DNA of 46,030 nucleotides from Spirochaetota bacterium (GTDB lineage Bacteria; Spirochaetota; Spirochaetia; B11-G9): NCBI GenBank assembly GCA_024280415.1, contig JAJRQE010000066.1, positions 1 to 46,030 of the forward strand, read 5' to 3'. Shown piece by piece: positions 43,215 to 46,030 of this stretch (position 1 is its first letter; each line of letters starts with the position of its first letter). The notes under the pieces were generated by a model. It saw only the letters and a program-made list of their open reading frames with translations, ran no database searches and was not told where the DNA came from. The position numbers and the translations under genes were made by a program.

Positions 43215-43751
43215 ATGATAAAAATGGTTGTTTTTGCAGGGAATCCTGGCCGGGAATATGAAAAAACCAGACATAATATAGGGTGGATGGTATTAAAATC
43301 TTTTACCGACTCTAATAATTTTATTTGGAAAAAGAAGTTCAATGGTTTATGGACTGATCATTTTGCAGGAACAAATAAAGTTATTTTTCTAAAACCGGAA
43401 GCTTTTATGAACCATACAGGAAAAAGTGTTCAGGCTGCGGCTCATTTTTTTAAGATAAAACCTGAAGAAATTCTTATTCTTCATGATGATCTGGAACTTG
43501 ATTTCGAGAAGGTTGTATTAAAAAAAGGTGGTGGAACAGGTGGGCATAACGGACTAAAATCTATGAATCAGCATCTTGGAACCAGCGACTACTATCGATT
43601 AAGACTTGGTATCGGACGACCGGTTCACGGGAGTGTGAGCTCCTTTGTATTGGGAAGGTTTACGAAGGATGAAGAGATTGTTCTTCCATTATTAATAGAT
43701 AAAGCTAGAAATTTACTTGAGAAAGTGCTGTTGTCTGAACTATCAGTTTAG
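43215..43751 (+). CDS. pth: Peptidyl-tRNA hydrolase
   Basis: 178 residues with the catalytic set Asn10 (FAGNPG), His20 (TRHNIGW) and Asp91 or 92 (ILHDDLEL), plus GGGTGGHNGLKSMNQHLG. It releases peptides from drop-off peptidyl-tRNA. GCAGGGA precedes the ATG. Slightly shorter than E. coli Pth (194) but complete. Confidence 0.95.
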   Translation: MIKMVVFAGNPGREYEKTRHNIGWMVLKSFTDSNNFIWKKKFNGLWTDHFAGTNKVIFLKPEAFMNHTGKSVQAAAHFFKIKPEEILILHDDLELDFEKVVLKKGGGTGGHNGLKSMNQHLGTSDYYRLRLGIGRPVHGSVSSFVLGRFTKDEEIVLPLLIDKARNLLEKVLLSELSV

Positions 43752-43753
43752 AG

Positions 43754-43787
43754 AGCTTCTTGCAAAACTATTGCTTTTCAAGAAGCT
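43754..43787 (+). terminator. Terminator-like hairpin after pth
   Basis: AGCTTCTTG and CAAGAAGCT form a perfect 9-bp stem with a 16-base loop right after the pth stop. Only GTTTGATT follows, so termination may be partial, allowing some readthrough into the dehydrogenase gene. Confidence 0.5.
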
Positions 43788-43810
43788 GTTTGATTAAACG
43801 TGGAGCAGTT

Positions 43811-44722
43811 TTGAAAATACTTTTTTGTTCAAAAGAAATATCTCTTATTTCCAGTAAAATAGAGATTGATGCTGACATTGAATTTATCAAACCTGAATAT
43901 ATTTCGGAATATAATCTAAAGGATTACGATGCTCTTGCAGGGTTTGGATTAAAGGGGATTGATATTTCTCATTTCAAATGGATTCATTCCCTTGGTGCAG
44001 GAGTGGACTGGATTACTGGAAATAATACTCTTAATACAAATACAATTGTCACCAGAATGAATTCCGGATTTGAAACCTCCATATTTGAATATGTTATTTC
44101 GAGAGTACTTGTCGAATCCAACAATATTCTGACATATATGTCGGATAAGACGAATAAGAACTGGAACCCTGTATCCTCAAAACTTCTTGGGAATATTAAA
44201 TTTCTTCTTCTGGGGACCGGATCGATTGGAACTGGGATAGCTAAAGGATTAAGTTTTTTTGGAAGTTCTGTTTCCGGGCTTAGCAGAAGTGGAGAAAGCT
44301 GTAAATATTTTGCTTATGTTTACACTATGGATAGCCTTTCTCAGCAGGTATTTGATGAGTATGTTATTATAAACACACTTCCTCTGACATCCGGCACCAG
44401 GGGAATTCTTAACATGGATTTCTTTAGAAAATTTAAATCTGCTGTTTTTATCAATGTGGGCAGGGGAGATTCTGTTGTTGAAAATGACTTGATTGAAGCA
44501 TTAAATAAGGGAAATCTTGCCAGTGCCTGGCTGGATGTTTTTTCAGAAGAGCCCCTTCCTGAAAATTCGAAATTGTGGGCTACCAATAAAGTATACATAA
44601 CACCTCATATTGCAGGACCGACACAGGTAATGTATATGGTTGCATCATTTGAAAAAACTTACAAAGCAATAATTAATAATGAAGTTCCGGATAACCGGGT
44701 TAATATAAATACAGGGTATTGA
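43811..44722 (+). CDS. D-isomer-specific 2-hydroxyacid dehydrogenase
   Basis: 303 residues from the TTG at 43811, which has GTGGAG before it and gives a normal start KILFCSKEI; the track's ATG at 43760 lies within the hairpin. The NAD domain has LLGTGSIGTGIAKGLSFFG, catalytic Arg in INVGRGD, Glu in FSEEPLP and His in TPHIAGP. It resembles GhrA/phosphoglycerate-dehydrogenase-like enzymes that reduce 2-keto acids; the exact substrate is open. Confidence 0.9.
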   Translation: MKILFCSKEISLISSKIEIDADIEFIKPEYISEYNLKDYDALAGFGLKGIDISHFKWIHSLGAGVDWITGNNTLNTNTIVTRMNSGFETSIFEYVISRVLVESNNILTYMSDKTNKNWNPVSSKLLGNIKFLLLGTGSIGTGIAKGLSFFGSSVSGLSRSGESCKYFAYVYTMDSLSQQVFDEYVIINTLPLTSGTRGILNMDFFRKFKSAVFINVGRGDSVVENDLIEALNKGNLASAWLDVFSEEPLPENSKLWATNKVYITPHIAGPTQVMYMVASFEKTYKAIINNEVPDNRVNINTGY

Positions 44723-44750
44723 TATTAACAACTATACATTTTGAGCCTGT

Positions 44751-45314
44751 TTATATCTTTCTCCCATATAGAAAATTTGATATATGTTTTTTTAGATCAA
44801 CAGGTGCAAGGTCTGCATCCAGGAGAGACCCCCTCAGCATAGCTGTATACAGCAGTGGTCCCAGCAAAGAGGATGCTGTATGCAGGGGATGTTCTTTTTT
44901 TAAAATACCTTCATCCTGATATCTCTTTATAAGTCTGCTTATCTGCTTCATAATGCTAACCGGCTTTTCCAGTGCATTTCCCAGTTCCGGGTATCGGGAT
45001 AATTCAGGAAGAAGCATTGCCATAAACTGTCCATGATGGGCTGCAAGATTCTGATACAGTTTTACAATCTGTAAGAAATCATCTTCTAAATTTCCGGAAT
45101 ATCTGCATGCTGATTCAAAATCAAATTGTCCTGCAATTGAGGTAACAGCCATTCTTACCAGTTGTGCCTTACTGCCGTACTTTCGAAACAGAGATACTTC
45201 ACTTATACCTGCAGCTTCTGCCATCTGCTTTGTGGTAGTTCCTGAATAGCTGGATACCACCATTAGGTTCATGACAGCATGAAAAACTTCCTCGTCAATA
45301 ACAACTTTCGGCAT
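44751..45314 (-). CDS. TetR-family transcription regulator
   Basis: 187 residues; the N-terminal DNA-binding helices read SSYSGTTTKQMAEAAGISEVSLFRKYGSKAQLV. The remainder is a helical ligand and dimer domain. It is divergent from the GAP-family membrane gene and the shared 99-base gap holds two operator-like sites, so it probably represses that gene and itself. Confidence 0.9.
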   Translation of the reverse strand: MPKVVIDEEVFHAVMNLMVVSSYSGTTTKQMAEAAGISEVSLFRKYGSKAQLVRMAVTSIAGQFDFESACRYSGNLEDDFLQIVKLYQNLAAHHGQFMAMLLPELSRYPELGNALEKPVSIMKQISRLIKRYQDEGILKKEHPLHTASSLLGPLLYTAMLRGSLLDADLAPVDLKKHISNFLYGRKI

Positions 45315-45346
45315 CTGCTACTCCCTGGATTCGATTATAGCATATG

Positions 45347-45360
45347 TTAGTATTGACTTA
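45347..45360. promoter_or_regulatory. Candidate TetR operator 1
   Basis: TTAGT-attg-ACTTA, an imperfect copy of the downstream palindrome. It overlaps the TTGACT -35 box of the membrane gene promoter. Confidence 0.45.
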
Positions 45361-45381
45361 CAATAAAAATGGTGATATGTT
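45353..45381 (+). promoter_or_regulatory. Promoter of the GAP-family membrane gene
   Basis: TTGACT (45353-45358), a 17-base spacer and TATGTT (45376-45381), 33 bases before the ATG. Confidence 0.55.
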
Positions 45382-45385
45382 TTAT

Positions 45386-45399
45386 TTAGTAATCACTAA
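45386..45399. promoter_or_regulatory. Candidate TetR operator 2
   Basis: TTAGT-aatc-ACTAA, perfect 5-base arms, near the predicted transcription start. Centre-to-centre distance to site 1 is 39 bases. Confidence 0.5.
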
Positions 45400-45413
45400 C
45401 AATAGGATGGCTT

Positions 45414-46030
45414 ATGTTATCACTACTGGTTCAGACTCTGATATTTGCTTCCTCGGGGCTGCTTTCAATTGGATCTATTACTCTGGTAATTTTACTGCTT
45501 ATCTCTGACCGGGGCTGGCGAAACGGACTGGCATATGCTCTTGGTTATACCGGGGCATATTGTGTAATAGGTGTTTCAGCAGTTGTCCTGGGATACCGAA
45601 CAGTCCAAAATAATGGGAGTGAGCCTCCTTTGGCTGTATCTATCCTTTTATTTTTTCTTGGATTACTTCTTTTGGGGATTGCTTTTCGTAATAAGCGTAA
45701 ACATTCTGTTGAGAATCCGGCTCCTCCCCGTTTTTTCTCCTTTGTTGACAGCTTGTCTCCCCTTAAGTCATTAGGTTTTGGTTCAGCTGTTTCATTAATC
45801 AACTTTAAAAATCTTGCTCTCTATCTGACTGCTCTTTCAGGAGTTCTTCTGAGTGATCTTCTGCTGCAGCAGAAAATAATTATAGCTTTGGCAGCTGCAA
45901 TAGTTTTTTGTCTTTCAGTAATAATACCGGTTGGTATCTACCTGTTGTTTCCAAAACGTGCTGGTAGACTCTTAAACACACTTAAAAATGTTATACAGAA
46001 TCATAGTCGTGCAATAAGTATTTGGGCACC
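45414..46030 (+). CDS. GAP/SfLAP-family membrane protein, truncated by window end
   Basis: Absent from the ORF track because it runs off the window. From the ATG at 45414 (AGGATGG upstream) it encodes hydrophobic segments LSIGSITLVILLLIS, LAYALGYTGAYCVIGVSAVVLGY, LAVSILLFFLGLLLLGIAF, then a loop and SLGFGSAVS-like region GFGSAVSLINFKNLALYLTAL, and IIIALAAAIVFCLSVIIPVGIYLLF. The order and the NxKNL motif fit the Sap/GAP family of LysE-like transporters. Cargo unknown. At least 205 residues are visible. Confidence 0.75.
   Translation, partial: MLSLLVQTLIFASSGLLSIGSITLVILLLISDRGWRNGLAYALGYTGAYCVIGVSAVVLGYRTVQNNGSEPPLAVSILLFFLGLLLLGIAFRNKRKHSVENPAPPRFFSFVDSLSPLKSLGFGSAVSLINFKNLALYLTALSGVLLSDLLLQQKIIIALAAAIVFCLSVIIPVGIYLLFPKRAGRLLNTLKNVIQNHSRAISIWA

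Noticed and set aside
1-46030. CRISPR arrays, tRNA or rRNA genes, complete insertion sequences
   Set aside because: No regularly spaced repeats, cloverleaf sequences, rRNA blocks or transposase genes were recognised on reading both strands.

Overview
The window looks like AT-rich chromosomal DNA of a free-living spirochaete. The pointers are a mitochondrial-type EF-G, a CarD-IspD-IspF-Nth gene block, a methyl-accepting chemotaxis protein end, HEAT-repeat and DUF4230 envelope proteins, and mostly low-GC codons. No rRNA or tRNA gene, complete insertion sequence or CRISPR array was seen, and the species cannot be named from this sequence alone.

Layout. 1-5.9 kb is signalling: the tail of a chemotaxis receptor, a DUF1893 protein, a lipoprotein, a double-receiver response regulator, and a hybrid histidine kinase whose frame is cut by one TAG codon. 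5.9-10.1 kb (minus) is a tightly overlapping operon of unknown purpose: GAF protein, two HEAT-repeat proteins, two DUF4230 proteins. 10.4-13.2 kb holds EF-G and a P-loop ATPase, closed by a terminator. 13.3-21.2 kb (minus) is a cobalamin operon under a B12 riboswitch: a BtuF/BtuC/BtuD-type importer, CobU, CobS, a CobD-CobQ fusion that seems to start at CTG, and CbiB. It would import corrinoids and build the nucleotide loop on them.

21.2-23.0 kb is an accessory patch: GC-rich hairpins and repeats, a VapBC-type toxin-antitoxin pair, and a coupled membrane protein. 23.0-25.4 kb (minus) is CarD, IspD, IspF, Nth and an unlisted 47-residue membrane peptide. 25.6-27.7 kb has 4-alpha-glucanotransferase and a methyltransferase. 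28.0-31.4 kb (minus) has a stand-alone tryptophan synthase beta chain, a FadR-type regulator and an MFS transporter split by an apparent frameshift. 31.5-35.3 kb (minus) encodes a heterodimeric ABC exporter.

35.4-37.7 kb has RsmE, a BrnT/BrnA pair, an ACT-domain protein and a ParD-like/RelE pair. 37.9-39.1 kb has a PhzF-family enzyme and a four-helix membrane protein. 39.1-41.2 kb is a graveyard of gene fragments (acetyltransferase, tyrosine recombinase, NIF3/YqfO-like, NTPase) around one intact small gene. That gene is flanked by inverted repeats and imperfect hairpins, so it resembles an integron-type gene cassette. 41.2-43.0 kb (minus) is a pseudouridine degradation pair (PsuG plus PfkB kinase). 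43.2-46.0 kb has peptidyl-tRNA hydrolase, a D-2-hydroxyacid dehydrogenase, and a TetR regulator divergent from a truncated GAP/SfLAP-family membrane protein with twin operator-like sites between them.

The best candidates for something new are the cassette-like island at 39.6-40.6 kb, the GAF-HEAT-HEAT-DUF4230-DUF4230 operon, and the CTG-initiated CobD-CobQ fusion.
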